Assembly (NCBI RefSeq): GCF_011316935.1
Contig: NZ_WLYS01000003.1
Location: 248,001 to 312,000, forward strand
Reading direction: 5' to 3'
Source: Sphingobacterium chungjuense
GTDB lineage: Bacteria; Bacteroidota; Bacteroidia; Sphingobacteriales; Sphingobacteriaceae
Length of the DNA: 64,000 nt
Within the stretch, counting starts at the first letter, position 1. Every line of letters starts with the position of its first letter. Below are positions 8,155 to 16,229 of the stretch, in pieces. The translations under genes and the position numbers were made by a program. The notes below the pieces were generated by a model. The model was not told the DNA's origin and searched no databases. It saw only the letters and a list, made by a program, of their open reading frames with translations.

Positions 8155-10044
8155 TTAAATCATCTCCACACTGCGCTTCACAAAGGAAGTCAACTCTGCT
8201 CCGGTCAACAAACCTCTGGAAAGCAATGCCAAGTCAAAAGCTTGCTTCGCTAAGCGCGCACCTTCTTCATCCGAACTTTCCAAAATACGCTTCACCAAAG
8301 GGTGATTACCATTCACAGTCACTTTGTACTGATCTGGCAATTCGCCGTAGAATCCCATACCGCCACCACCAGTTTTGGCCATATCTTTCATACGACGCAT
8401 AAATTCATCGATGGTTACAGAAACAGGTAGATCTCCAGCACTCAATGCCGCCACTTCAACTTTCATATCGGTGCGTGTGATGGCTTTTTCAAATAACTCT
8501 GTCGCTTGCTTGCTCTCATCTTCTGACAATACGGCTTCGATCTGCTCGTCTTTCTCAATCAATTTTTCCGCAACATCCGCATCCACACGTTTCAATTTCA
8601 CTTTTTCACCGCCTTTTTGCTCTAGGTAAGAAGTGATATGCGTATCCAAAGGACCATCCAATACTAATACATCGTATCCTTTGGCTTTTGCTCCGCTGAT
8701 AAAGCCATCTTGCTGAGCAGTATCATGCGTATATAAGTAAACGATATTACCATCTTTATCTACTTGAATATCTTTAACTTTCTCATAGTATTCTTTGATG
8801 GTGTAATGCTCGCCATCGGTATTTTTCAACAAGCAAAACTCATTCGCTTTCTCCGCAAATTTGTCATCGCTCAACATACCGTATTTGATAAAAAGACCGA
8901 TGTCATTCCATTTTTCTTCAAATCCTTTGCGGTCAGATTTGTAGATCTCCTGCAATTTATCCGCTACTTTCTTAGTAATGTAGGTATTGATTTTCTTCAC
9001 ATTACCATCAGCCTGCAAGAAAGAACGCGATACGTTCAATGGAATATCTGGTGAATCTATCACACCGTGTAGCAACATCAAGAATTCTGGAACGATATCT
9101 TTTACTTCATCTGTAATGAATACCTGACGAGAATATAACTTGATCTTATTGCGTTGAATTTCTAGATCATTCTTAATTTTTGGGAAGTAAAGAATACCCG
9201 TCAAATTGAAAGGATAATCTACGTTCAGGTGAATCCAGAATAATGGTTCATCCATTGAGTATGGATACAACTCGCGGTAGAATGCTAAATAATCCTCATC
9301 CGTTAATTCAGAAGGAGATTTGGTCCATGCTGGATTGGTGTTGTTGATGAAATTATCAACCTCAACAGTTTTGTATTTAGGTTTGCCTTCTTCGTCTTCA
9401 CCATCTGGCTCGCTGCTAGATTTCGTACCGAAGCGAACTGGAATCGGTAAGAATTTAGCGTATTTGTTTAAAATCTCTTCTAAACGGCTTTTGTTCAAAA
9501 ACTCTTCTGAATCTGCATTTACGTGCAAAATCACATCGGTACCACGCTCCGTACGGGTACCTTCCGAGATCTCATAAGATGTACTACCATCACAGGTCCA
9601 GTGCGCTGGTTCTGCTCCTTCTTGGTATGACAATGATTGGATCTCTACGCGATCGGCCACCATAAAAGCGGAGTAAAAACCCAAACCAAAGCGACCAATG
9701 ATTTCGTTGGCATCGTTTGCTTCTTTGAATTTCTCCATGAACTCGGTCGCTCCTGAGAATGCAATTTGGTTGATGTATTTTTTGATCTCATCAGCCGTCA
9801 TTCCTAATCCCTTATCAGAGATCGTAATGGTCTTTGCTGCTTCGTTGAATTTGACATCTACCGTCAAATCGCCCACTTCACCGCCAAACTGACCTAATGA
9901 CGAAAGTCGTTTAATCTTCTGCGAAGCATCCACTGCATTGGACACCAACTCTCTTAAAAAAATCTCGTTATCAGAATACAAAAATTTCTTGATCACTGGG
10001 AAGATGTTTTCCGTGTGAATCGAAATCGTACCTTTCTCTGCCAT
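8155..10044 (-). CDS. htpG: Molecular chaperone HtpG (Hsp90)
   Basis: This 629-residue protein is a full-length bacterial Hsp90, which folds client proteins in the cytoplasm as an ATP-driven dimer. The N-terminal GHKL ATPase domain has FLRELVSNAVDAS (Asn/Asp of the Bergerat fold), SDKGLGMTADEI and GRFGLGFYSAFM. The middle domain carries LNVSRSFLQ, the conserved Arg contact to the gamma phosphate. The C-terminal domain ends with DLALLSRGLLTGAEL and the dimer helices. The SMDEPLFWIHLNVDYPFNL segment is typical of the Bacteroidota branch. It is monocistronic, with no CIRCE-like inverted repeat upstream. Confidence 0.97.
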   Translation of the reverse strand: MAEKGTISIHTENIFPVIKKFLYSDNEIFLRELVSNAVDASQKIKRLSSLGQFGGEVGDLTVDVKFNEAAKTITISDKGLGMTADEIKKYINQIAFSGATEFMEKFKEANDANEIIGRFGLGFYSAFMVADRVEIQSLSYQEGAEPAHWTCDGSTSYEISEGTRTERGTDVILHVNADSEEFLNKSRLEEILNKYAKFLPIPVRFGTKSSSEPDGEDEEGKPKYKTVEVDNFINNTNPAWTKSPSELTDEDYLAFYRELYPYSMDEPLFWIHLNVDYPFNLTGILYFPKIKNDLEIQRNKIKLYSRQVFITDEVKDIVPEFLMLLHGVIDSPDIPLNVSRSFLQADGNVKKINTYITKKVADKLQEIYKSDRKGFEEKWNDIGLFIKYGMLSDDKFAEKANEFCLLKNTDGEHYTIKEYYEKVKDIQVDKDGNIVYLYTHDTAQQDGFISGAKAKGYDVLVLDGPLDTHITSYLEQKGGEKVKLKRVDADVAEKLIEKDEQIEAVLSEDESKQATELFEKAITRTDMKVEVAALSAGDLPVSVTIDEFMRRMKDMAKTGGGGMGFYGELPDQYKVTVNGNHPLVKRILESSDEEGARLAKQAFDLALLSRGLLTGAELTSFVKRSVEMI

Positions 10045-10181
10045 ATCTATTATAGTTTCTATTGTGTGTTTATAATCTATCTATAACTACTTTATTCTGA
10101 TTCTATCCCAGCAAGGAATATTCCATTCGAAAAATGTAGCCAATATGACAGCGTGGCGCTGAAAAAATAACAGTCAATGTG

Positions 10182-10189
10182 TACTTTTG
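10182..10189 (+). promoter_or_regulatory. -7 element (TACTTTTG) of the SUFU-like gene
   Basis: TACTTTTG matches the Bacteroidota primary-sigma -7 consensus TAnnTTTG. It would start transcription near 10195, about 20 nt before the ATG at 10214. No good TTTG -33 box is visible. The element overlaps an upstream in-frame TTG at 10187, which argues against that codon as the start. Confidence 0.6.
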
Positions 10190-10213
10190 CGGGCACAGTC
10201 CTTACAAAACGTC

Positions 10214-10792
10214 ATGTCATTGTTTAAAAAGCCTTATTTTATGCGTTCCGGTGTGGAGCGCTTTAGAGATCTTTTAGAAAAGGAAATTGGTCAGCGATGC
10301 GAGGTGTATCGGCACCCTTCGACCAGTCGCAAATTGCCCGCGGTATTTGTATTGATGTTCAAAAACTTCCCAGATCCGGAATACATGACGGCTTACAGCT
10401 ATGGTTTATCAGCATCAAATGGAAAAGACCAAGGATTTGCTGGACGAGAACTGGTGATTCAGATCAAAAGCAATTTAGATAACTGGGGACATGTGCTGGG
10501 ATTTCTAATTAGCCATTTACGAGGTGATTGCCCATTCGATGTGGGACAGATTATACGTTTTGGGCAGCCGATCGCAGGAGATTCTAGTATGGAGCATTTC
10601 TTAGTGCACGATGCAGATGAAGACTTGGGTACCTCAACGAACTTCATCTTGAGCAAAAATTATGGCGTATCGCTAGTACAACTGAGTCCTATCTACGGCA
10701 ATGAATTAGCTGTTATCAATAAGATGGGCTGGACTGCTTTCTATTCTCGCCTGCAATCGGTTAAGAGCGATATAAATCGCAATCCGCTATAA
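10214..10792 (+). CDS. Suppressor-of-fused (SUFU)-like domain protein
   Basis: This 192-residue soluble protein has no signal peptide. The pattern YSYGLS, then ELVIQI, a central W-GHVLGFLISHL helix, FGQPIAG, and the closing LVQLSPIYGNELAVINKMG matches the bacterial SUFU domain layout (strand, helix, strand and a PIYxxEL ending). In bacteria this domain is often found in immunity proteins of polymorphic toxins, but no toxin gene is adjacent, so the role here is open. The start was set at the ATG at 10214 because the predicted promoter covers the upstream TTG. Its stop overlaps the tail of the convergent small gene by a few bases. Confidence 0.65.
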   Translation: MSLFKKPYFMRSGVERFRDLLEKEIGQRCEVYRHPSTSRKLPAVFVLMFKNFPDPEYMTAYSYGLSASNGKDQGFAGRELVIQIKSNLDNWGHVLGFLISHLRGDCPFDVGQIIRFGQPIAGDSSMEHFLVHDADEDLGTSTNFILSKNYGVSLVQLSPIYGNELAVINKMGWTAFYSRLQSVKSDINRNPL

Positions 10793-10903
10793 ATAACCTA
10801 ATAGATAATAGATCACGATAAAGGCGATAATAGTTCCAAAACAACCAAAACCTAATTTACGAGCGCCCCATCCGGCAATCAATGTCTTAAATAATTTGTT
10901 CAT
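10787..10903 (-). CDS. Small (38 aa) single-helix membrane protein
   Basis: An ATG at 10903 opens a 38-codon frame ending TAG at 10787-10789. The protein begins MNKLFKTLIAGWGARKLG, a basic amphipathic stretch, continues GFGCFGTIIAFIVIYY (one membrane helix) and ends LLGYL. Positive charge before the helix suggests an N-in orientation. The Gly-Trp-Gly-Ala-(Arg/Lys)-Lys-Leu-Gly segment followed by a Gly/Cys-rich start of the helix is a pattern I recall from small Bacteroidota proteins, but its function is unknown. It converges with the SUFU-like gene and overlaps its stop region. It is too short for standard gene calling. Confidence 0.7.
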   Translation of the reverse strand: MNKLFKTLIAGWGARKLGFGCFGTIIAFIVIYYLLGYL

Positions 10904-11044
10904 CTGCTTCTCTAGTATAGTTGCATTAGAAAACACGAAGTGTGAGTGAATTGTTTTGGTGACCTAAAGTGGGGATGGGTTTTCGGATGGACAGATTGTA
11001 GATCGAGGACGGCTTAAATCTTTCGTTTTGTCGGATTTTGCCTG

Positions 11045-11311
11045 TTAGAGAAGAGAAAGTATCTCAATGTTATTTTCATTCACTCTATAGTAAAGCGTAT
11101 TATATTTTAAGACAATAGCTTTATAAATGAGTTTTAATTCTGATTTAGGGAAAATATTTGGGTTGTGAGAAATCAATGCTATTGTTTTCTCAATCTGTAA
11201 AACCAGCCTCCGAATTTCTTTATCTGCAAAATTTTCTTCGAGGTAAGTTATAGTATTGGCAAGTTCAGCAAGGGCATTAGCCGTCCAATAAACTTTATAG
11301 CCACTTTTCAT
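11045..11311 (-). CDS. ParE/RelE-family toxin, C-terminus short
   Basis: This 88-residue protein shows the ParE/RelE fold: YKVYWTANALAELANTITYL (helix 1 with a conserved Ala-Leu-x-Glu-Leu), an Arg/Leu helix with EKTIALISHNPNIFPKS, and the closing strands KAIVLKYNTLYYRVNENNIEIL. Toxins of the family either poison gyrase (ParE) or cut ribosome-bound mRNA (RelE). The frame stops at LSLL, directly after the last core strand, without the usual LFDTRQNPxK tail, so activity may be altered. The ATG at 11311 lies inside the antitoxin gene (17-bp overlap), the usual sign of translational coupling. Confidence 0.8.
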   Translation of the reverse strand: MKSGYKVYWTANALAELANTITYLEENFADKEIRRLVLQIEKTIALISHNPNIFPKSELKLIYKAIVLKYNTLYYRVNENNIEILSLL

Positions 11312-11528
11312 ACAACCTTCTTGCAGTAGCATGTGGCTTTACATTACCACTATCAGCATCCGAAATACCTTTCTCAACTGATAATTGTTCTTCGCTTGAG
11401 ATAACATCCCACCAATCCTTCGTTTCCTGTTCTTTGAATTTCATTAATTTTTCAATGATTTCCTGATCTTCTAATGTGGATAACCATTGAATTAACTCAA
11501 CTTTCTTATCTGATGTTAGAACTCCCAT
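11295..11528 (-). CDS. Antitoxin of the ParE/RelE-type module
   Basis: This 77-residue acidic protein precedes and overlaps the toxin gene, the standard antitoxin-first order. Its N-terminal half (KKVELIQWLSTLEDQEIIEKL) is helical, and the C-terminal half ends SVEKGISDADSGNVKPHATA then RRLYEKWL, the toxin-binding tail seen in many Bacteroidota antitoxins (SIEKGLxDxExGxVxPHxExxxxxxKWL). No separate DNA-binding protein is present. A weak -7-like TATCTTTA lies about 30 bp upstream, on the minus strand at 11558-11565. Confidence 0.8.
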   Translation of the reverse strand: MGVLTSDKKVELIQWLSTLEDQEIIEKLMKFKEQETKDWWDVISSEEQLSVEKGISDADSGNVKPHATARRLYEKWL

Positions 11529-11654
11529 TTCTGAATTGATTTAATCATTGTTCAACCTAAAGATACAAATTTTTGCGGCGAAACTGTTTACCACATCATC
11601 TTCCAATGTTTGCGACTTTAATTCATTGGAACGCTAAAAACTTCGTTCTACAAA

Positions 11655-12719
11655 CTAACTCCCCAACCCCCGATAATAATCGAGTGCAGCTTTAATTCCT
11701 GCTTCATCCACGTATTTGTTGTACGTGCAGTCGCCAATTGCATTCAGCAAAGCAAAACCAATCTGATTTGCTTCGTTCTTTTTGTCATTGCGCATCAAGC
11801 GGAATAATTCTTCATCGATAGATGGGGAAATGTTGTAATACGGATAGGTGCGCAAAAGATATTGTTCAATCTCTTTCAGTTCTTCTGCAGACAGCGTACC
11901 TGATTGTGTAGACAGATAGGCTTCGCATAGCATACCAATTGCTACGGCTTCGCCGTGCAATAAAGGATTCTGATCGTTCGCGAGAGAATAACCTTCTACC
12001 GCATGGCCAATAGTATGACCGAAGTTCAAAATCTTACGGATACTATTTTCTGTTGGGTCTTCTTTTACAATCTTATTTTTGATCATCACCGAATCGTACA
12101 CGATCTGTGTGTCGATATCGTCAATATTGATTTGCTGGCAACGCTGAAAGAGCGCTTTATCCTGTATCAAACCGTGTTTGATGATTTCGGCGAAGCCGGA
12201 CAAAAGTTGTCTTGAATCCAGTGATTCTAAGAATTTGCCACTAATAAAAACCGCTTTAGGTTGCGTAAAAGTCCCGATGATATTTTTGAAGTTATCCAAA
12301 TCGATTCCTGTTTTACCACCTACGGAAGCATCTACTTGCGCGAGTAATGTCGTTGGAATTTGGATAAAATCGACACCACGTTTGTAAGTAGAAGCCGCGA
12401 AGCCGCCCATATCGGTTACAACGCCACCACCCAAATTGATCATCAAGGCTTTGCGATCAGCACCAAAATCGAGCATGGTTTTCCAAATACCGATACAGTA
12501 ATCGATATTCTTATTTTCTTCACCAGGATCTACTTCGATGATATCATAATCCACGATTTCTGGAATAGCAGCCTGTAAAATCGGTAAGCAGTGGTCATTG
12601 GTATTGATATCTACCAAGATCAGTACATTGGAATATCCACCATCGGTGATAAAGGATTGTAAACTCGACAGGTCATCTTCAAAGTACACCTTATAACCCA
12701 AACTTTCTATCTGTTGCAT
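11655..12719 (-). CDS. aroB: 3-dehydroquinate synthase
   Basis: This 354-residue enzyme converts DAHP to 3-dehydroquinate, the second step of the shikimate pathway, using NAD+ and a divalent metal. Motifs include DPGEENKNI (substrate site), the glycine-rich NAD loop LGGGVVTDMGGFAASTYKRG, IPTTLLAQVDASVGGKTGID, LNFGHTIGHAVEG and HGEAVAIGM. The metal ligands are the Glu in the FAEIIKHG helix and the His residues of the latter two motifs. Length is normal. It lies 24 bp downstream of the S4-domain gene and is probably co-transcribed with it. Confidence 0.97.
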   Translation of the reverse strand: MQQIESLGYKVYFEDDLSSLQSFITDGGYSNVLILVDINTNDHCLPILQAAIPEIVDYDIIEVDPGEENKNIDYCIGIWKTMLDFGADRKALMINLGGGVVTDMGGFAASTYKRGVDFIQIPTTLLAQVDASVGGKTGIDLDNFKNIIGTFTQPKAVFISGKFLESLDSRQLLSGFAEIIKHGLIQDKALFQRCQQINIDDIDTQIVYDSVMIKNKIVKEDPTENSIRKILNFGHTIGHAVEGYSLANDQNPLLHGEAVAIGMLCEAYLSTQSGTLSAEELKEIEQYLLRTYPYYNISPSIDEELFRLMRNDKKNEANQIGFALLNAIGDCTYNKYVDEAGIKAALDYYRGLGS

Positions 12720-12743
12720 AACTATTAATCAATCATAATGTAC

Positions 12744-12950
12744 TTAGACGACCTCTACGATCTGTCCTTCGAATTCTACTTGGTCACCTCGCTTTACCTT
12801 CAATCTCTTGCGGTAATCTACGGTACCATTGTACTGAACCATCCCCTCCTCAACTACATATTGCGCCATCGCACCGTGCTCCACCCAGTTCATTGCTTTA
12901 AGCAATTGGATAAGGTGAATAAATTCGCCTTTCAATACAAATTTTTGCAT
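12744..12950 (-). CDS. S4-domain RNA-binding protein (YbcJ/YaaA-like)
   Basis: This 68-residue protein is a single S4 RNA-binding fold: FVLKGEFIHLIQLLKAMNWV, a GAMAQYVVEEGMVQYNGTV turn and the basic RKRLKVKRGDQVEFEG strand pair. Such small S4 proteins bind structured RNA, perhaps ribosomal; the exact target is unknown. The start was placed at the ATG at 12950 (MQKFVLKG) rather than an upstream ATG at 12977, because a TAATTTTG -7 element lies between the two. It is the first gene of a likely operon with aroB. Confidence 0.85.
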   Translation of the reverse strand: MQKFVLKGEFIHLIQLLKAMNWVEHGAMAQYVVEEGMVQYNGTVDYRKRLKVKRGDQVEFEGQIVEVV

Positions 12951-12953
12951 AGC

Positions 12954-12961
12954 CAAAATTA
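12954..12961 (-). promoter_or_regulatory. -7 element (TAATTTTG) next to the S4 gene start
   Basis: On the minus strand TAATTTTG matches TAnnTTTG and ends only 3 nt before the ATG at 12950. Transcription would begin at or within a few nucleotides of the start codon, which implies a leaderless or nearly leaderless mRNA. No clear -33 TTTG is present. Confidence 0.45.
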
Positions 12962-13003
12962 AATAAATTACGTGCATATCCAGCTTTTAATTCAACAATT
13001 ACT

Positions 13004-13011
13004 TAGTTTTG
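13004..13011 (+). promoter_or_regulatory. -7 element (TAGTTTTG) of the proline dehydrogenase operon
   Basis: TAGTTTTG followed by C fits the Bacteroidota -7 consensus and puts the transcript start near 13017, giving a leader of about 20 nt before the ATG at 13037. It is divergent from the S4/aroB promoter 43 bp away. Confidence 0.6.
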
Positions 13012-13036
13012 CAGGAATAAACACAACACGACATTG

Positions 13037-14236
13037 ATGGAAACCTTAGGAGCGCCTATTAAGTTGGATTTCAACGATACGGCGACAGCTTTCAGAACGA
13101 AAAGTGATGCTGATCTGAACAAAGCTTATTGGCTATTTAAAATGGTATCGAGCAGTGCTCTGATTAAGGTAGGAACCCCCATAACCAACTTCTCTTTGCA
13201 GATTGGCTTACCTATTCAGGGTATTATCAAAAACACGATTTACAAACAATTTTGCGGAGGCGAAAGTATTGAAGATTGTACCCGTTCTATTCGCGAATTG
13301 GGCGAAGGAAATGTGACCACGATCTTAGACTATTCGGTAGAAGGTGAAGAATCTGAAAGTAGCTTTGAAGATACGTGTGCAGAAATCGTAAATACGGTCG
13401 CATTTGCTAAGCATGAAAAACTCATTTCTTTCTGCGTTTTTAAACCAACAGGTTTAGGTCGATTTGATTTATTCGCGAAGCGCGATGCCAAACAATCGCT
13501 CACTGATCTGGAGAAAATCGAATTTACACGAGTACTAGAACGTTGCGAACGTATATGCGCTGCTTGTCATGAAGCAGGGATTCCGGTTTTGATCGATGGT
13601 GAGCATTCGTGGATACAAGACACGATCGACGATATCTCGCGTGATATGATGGAGAAATTCAATCAAGAAAAACCAATCGTATACAATACATATCAGCTTT
13701 ACCGTCATGATAAGTTGGCTTCGCTAAAAGCGGATTTTGCGTATGCTTCTGTACGTAACTTTCATTTAGGTGCAAAATTAGTACGTGGTGCATATATGGA
13801 AATTGAGCGCGATCGCGCCAAGTCAGAAGGCTATCCTTCGCCGATACAACCCAATAAAGCAGGTAGTGATACAGATTATAATGATGCAATTCTATTCTGC
13901 CTAGATCATATTGATAAAATGGGTTTGATGGCGGGTACACACAATGAAGATAGCTCTCGCTTACTAGCAGAAGAAATGCATAAGCGCGATATTGCACATC
14001 ATCATCCCAACATTTGGTTTGCACAATTGCTGGGCATGTCAGACAATTTGTCTTTCAATTTAGCAGCGGCAGGTTATAACGTGGCCAAATACATGCCTTA
14101 CGGACCTGTAAAATCGGTGATGCCGTATTTATTTCGCCGTGCTCAGGAGAATACTTCTGTAGGCGGACAAACGACTCGCGAGCTAGGTTTGATTATCGCG
14201 GAAAAAGAAAGACGTAAAAAAGTAAAAAAAGGTTAA
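13037..14236 (+). CDS. Proline dehydrogenase
   Basis: This 399-residue FAD enzyme oxidises proline to pyrroline-5-carboxylate and passes electrons to the quinone pool. The PRODH barrel is recognisable from LGAKLVRGAYMEIERDRA, GTHNEDSS (strand 6-7 FAD contacts), FAQLLGMSDNLSFNLAAAGY and YGPVKSVMPYLFRRAQEN, which ends with the substrate-binding Arg pair. It is a stand-alone PRODH, not a PutA fusion; no P5C dehydrogenase lies in the window. The ATG at 13037 follows directly after an in-frame TTG and is the better start. Its TAA overlaps the next ATG (TAATG), so the HAD gene is translationally coupled. Confidence 0.94.
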   Translation: METLGAPIKLDFNDTATAFRTKSDADLNKAYWLFKMVSSSALIKVGTPITNFSLQIGLPIQGIIKNTIYKQFCGGESIEDCTRSIRELGEGNVTTILDYSVEGEESESSFEDTCAEIVNTVAFAKHEKLISFCVFKPTGLGRFDLFAKRDAKQSLTDLEKIEFTRVLERCERICAACHEAGIPVLIDGEHSWIQDTIDDISRDMMEKFNQEKPIVYNTYQLYRHDKLASLKADFAYASVRNFHLGAKLVRGAYMEIERDRAKSEGYPSPIQPNKAGSDTDYNDAILFCLDHIDKMGLMAGTHNEDSSRLLAEEMHKRDIAHHHPNIWFAQLLGMSDNLSFNLAAAGYNVAKYMPYGPVKSVMPYLFRRAQENTSVGGQTTRELGLIIAEKERRKKVKKG

Positions 14237-14841
14237 TGACTATAGCGGACAAAACACAAAAGCTCTTGGAACTATCAGCCTCGTACGATGCGTTATTGTA
14301 CGATGTAGACGGCACATTAGCGGACAATATGTCCGCGCACAAAGCGGCTTACGCTGCCGCAGCATTGGAGTACGGTATCCACTTGGATACCGACCTTATT
14401 GACGAAACGGCTGGCTGGCCAACGATAGCTGTTGCGGAATTGATTGCCCAGCGTTATGATAAGACCTTTGACTTTGACGAGTTTGCCTTACGCAAATCCA
14501 CGATTTTCCGGACGGAATATATTCAACAAACCAAACCAGTGGAGCATGTGATGCAGCATCTGCGTCAAGAATTAGGCAACAAGAAGATTGGGTTGGTATC
14601 TGGCGGCACCAGAAAGACTTTAGAGATTACGCTCGAAGTGATCGGTGTGAAAGGATTATACGAAACACTTGTTTGTGCAGGCGATACGCCAAACGGCAAG
14701 CCCTCACCAGAACCTTTTTTATTAGCTGCAAAACAATTGAATGTTGATCCAGAGCGCTGTTTCGTTTTAGAAGATGGTGATCCAGGCGTGCAAGGTGCGA
14801 TTGCTGCTGGCATGGGTTGGGTGCGTATCGATCAGCTGTAG
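14236..14841 (+). CDS. HAD-superfamily phosphatase (beta-phosphoglucomutase-like)
   Basis: This 201-residue HAD hydrolase has motif I YDVDGTLADN near residue 22 (nucleophile Asp and general acid Asp), motif II LVSGGT, motif III GKPSPEPF (Lys) and motif IV VLEDGDPGVQGAIAAGM. A helical cap lies between motifs I and II, as in phosphoglycolate phosphatases and beta-phosphoglucomutases. The substrate cannot be told from sequence; it removes or moves phosphate on a small metabolite. It overlaps the proline dehydrogenase stop codon by 1 bp. Confidence 0.88.
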   Translation: MTIADKTQKLLELSASYDALLYDVDGTLADNMSAHKAAYAAAALEYGIHLDTDLIDETAGWPTIAVAELIAQRYDKTFDFDEFALRKSTIFRTEYIQQTKPVEHVMQHLRQELGNKKIGLVSGGTRKTLEITLEVIGVKGLYETLVCAGDTPNGKPSPEPFLLAAKQLNVDPERCFVLEDGDPGVQGAIAAGMGWVRIDQL

Positions 14842-14881
14842 ATTAGATACGTCACCTATTATTTTTTCTTGTTTCGAATTT

Positions 14882-16216
14882 TTAGAAGTTGGTAATAACG
14901 CGCAGACCTCCATTAGTATAATTCATATCTGCTCTTTTGAAGTTACCGACAGGCAACTTCACATAAGGTTCTAAAGAAACGGATGGTCCACGCCTAATTT
15001 TCAACTCTTTACCAACCGACATATTTACAAACCCACCAAAACCGGATGAATTCACATTCGTATTAGCCGACTCCATGGTACGTACCACGGGCTGCACGGC
15101 CGCTCTCATTTCACTTTCATTGCTCGGCAATCCCGCGGCATACGGATTAGCATTCACATTTTCAATATAGTGTGCAAAACGTTGCTGTCCTAGCACGGCC
15201 GCATAAGAAACACCAACACCGGCATACAGACCTTTGTAAAAAGAATATTTGGCTTCTACAGGAATATCTATGGTGCGCACCATGCCCGTCACGGAGTTTA
15301 CATTGGGAATCAATGGCATACGCGCCATTAAACTTTTGCTGGAAAGCCCCACATCGTTTTGTAATGGTCGCTCTGGTGCCGCAGCTACTTCCATCGAAGC
15401 GACTTGAGATGGATCTCGCAGCGCGCCCACTTCGTATTGCTGAAATGATGCACCGGTTCGCACGCTTAATTGTTTTGTAACATTATAGGACAGCATTAGT
15501 CCACCACCAAAGTTAACTTTTTGATCGGTAGATGAAGGTGCTACTACCAAACCCACATTGAACTTATCACTGAATCTAAAACGCTTGCTTTCGCCCACCA
15601 CTTCTTTCATTGCAGCAGTAGTGACGCCTTTACTATCTGCAAAAACAGATGGGAACACACCGTCTTCTCTCGCAAACACTTCTGAATCATCCGTATCTGG
15701 CAGAAAAGACAATCTACTTTCTGATAACTTAATATCATTATGTATATCTCCAGATTGCGCCACTAAAACAGGTTGCGTAGGCATCAGCCAAGATTCTACC
15801 ACATGGATGGCAGACAAGCGACTGTCTGGCGCTGCGCTCAAAACAGGTTGATATGATTCCATCAGCTGTGTTGCTGCCGAATTAGGCACAATGACCGATT
15901 TTTGCGCTGCTCGAGGTGTTGGAACTTGATCAATAGTTGAAGGTGCAATTTGCTCTGTAGATTGCGAACTTAAAGTAGGTCGATCAAGATCAGACTGCGA
16001 ATTGAAATACCACATGCCTAACACGGCCAATGCCGCACAAGCAGCAGCACTGCGCACCCAAAGCGGTATTACGCGTTGGCGCGTAGTTTTACCTAAGTGA
16101 TCTTTTCGAAAGTGTTCCCAAGCTCCCTCTTCATAAGGCAATTCGGTAGACGCTTTGAGCTGTTCGACTATACGGTCAACAATGTCCTTTTCTTGACTGT
16201 TCTTCTTTTCCTTCAT
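14882..16216 (-). CDS. Putative anti-sigma membrane protein with C-terminal beta-barrel-like domain
   Basis: This 444-residue protein has no N-terminal signal peptide. Residues 1-50 are charged and cytoplasmic-looking (EEGAWEHFRKDHLGK), 51-68 form one membrane helix (VRSAAACAALAVLGMWYF), a Ser/Pro/Gln-rich linker reaches about 205, and the rest alternates polar and hydrophobic residues like an 8-strand outer-membrane barrel (FNVGLVVAPSS, FGGGLMLSYNV, YAGVGVSYAAV, GGLRVITNF with terminal Phe). The position 13 bp after an ECF sigma gene makes an anti-sigma role likely. If correct, one chain would cross the inner membrane and enter the outer membrane. The alternative is that the barrel domain is a periplasmic beta-sandwich. 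Confidence 0.65.
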   Translation of the reverse strand: MKEKKNSQEKDIVDRIVEQLKASTELPYEEGAWEHFRKDHLGKTTRQRVIPLWVRSAAACAALAVLGMWYFNSQSDLDRPTLSSQSTEQIAPSTIDQVPTPRAAQKSVIVPNSAATQLMESYQPVLSAAPDSRLSAIHVVESWLMPTQPVLVAQSGDIHNDIKLSESRLSFLPDTDDSEVFAREDGVFPSVFADSKGVTTAAMKEVVGESKRFRFSDKFNVGLVVAPSSTDQKVNFGGGLMLSYNVTKQLSVRTGASFQQYEVGALRDPSQVASMEVAAAPERPLQNDVGLSSKSLMARMPLIPNVNSVTGMVRTIDIPVEAKYSFYKGLYAGVGVSYAAVLGQQRFAHYIENVNANPYAAGLPSNESEMRAAVQPVVRTMESANTNVNSSGFGGFVNMSVGKELKIRRGPSVSLEPYVKLPVGNFKRADMNYTNGGLRVITNF

Positions 16217-16229
16217 GTTAAACCCGATA

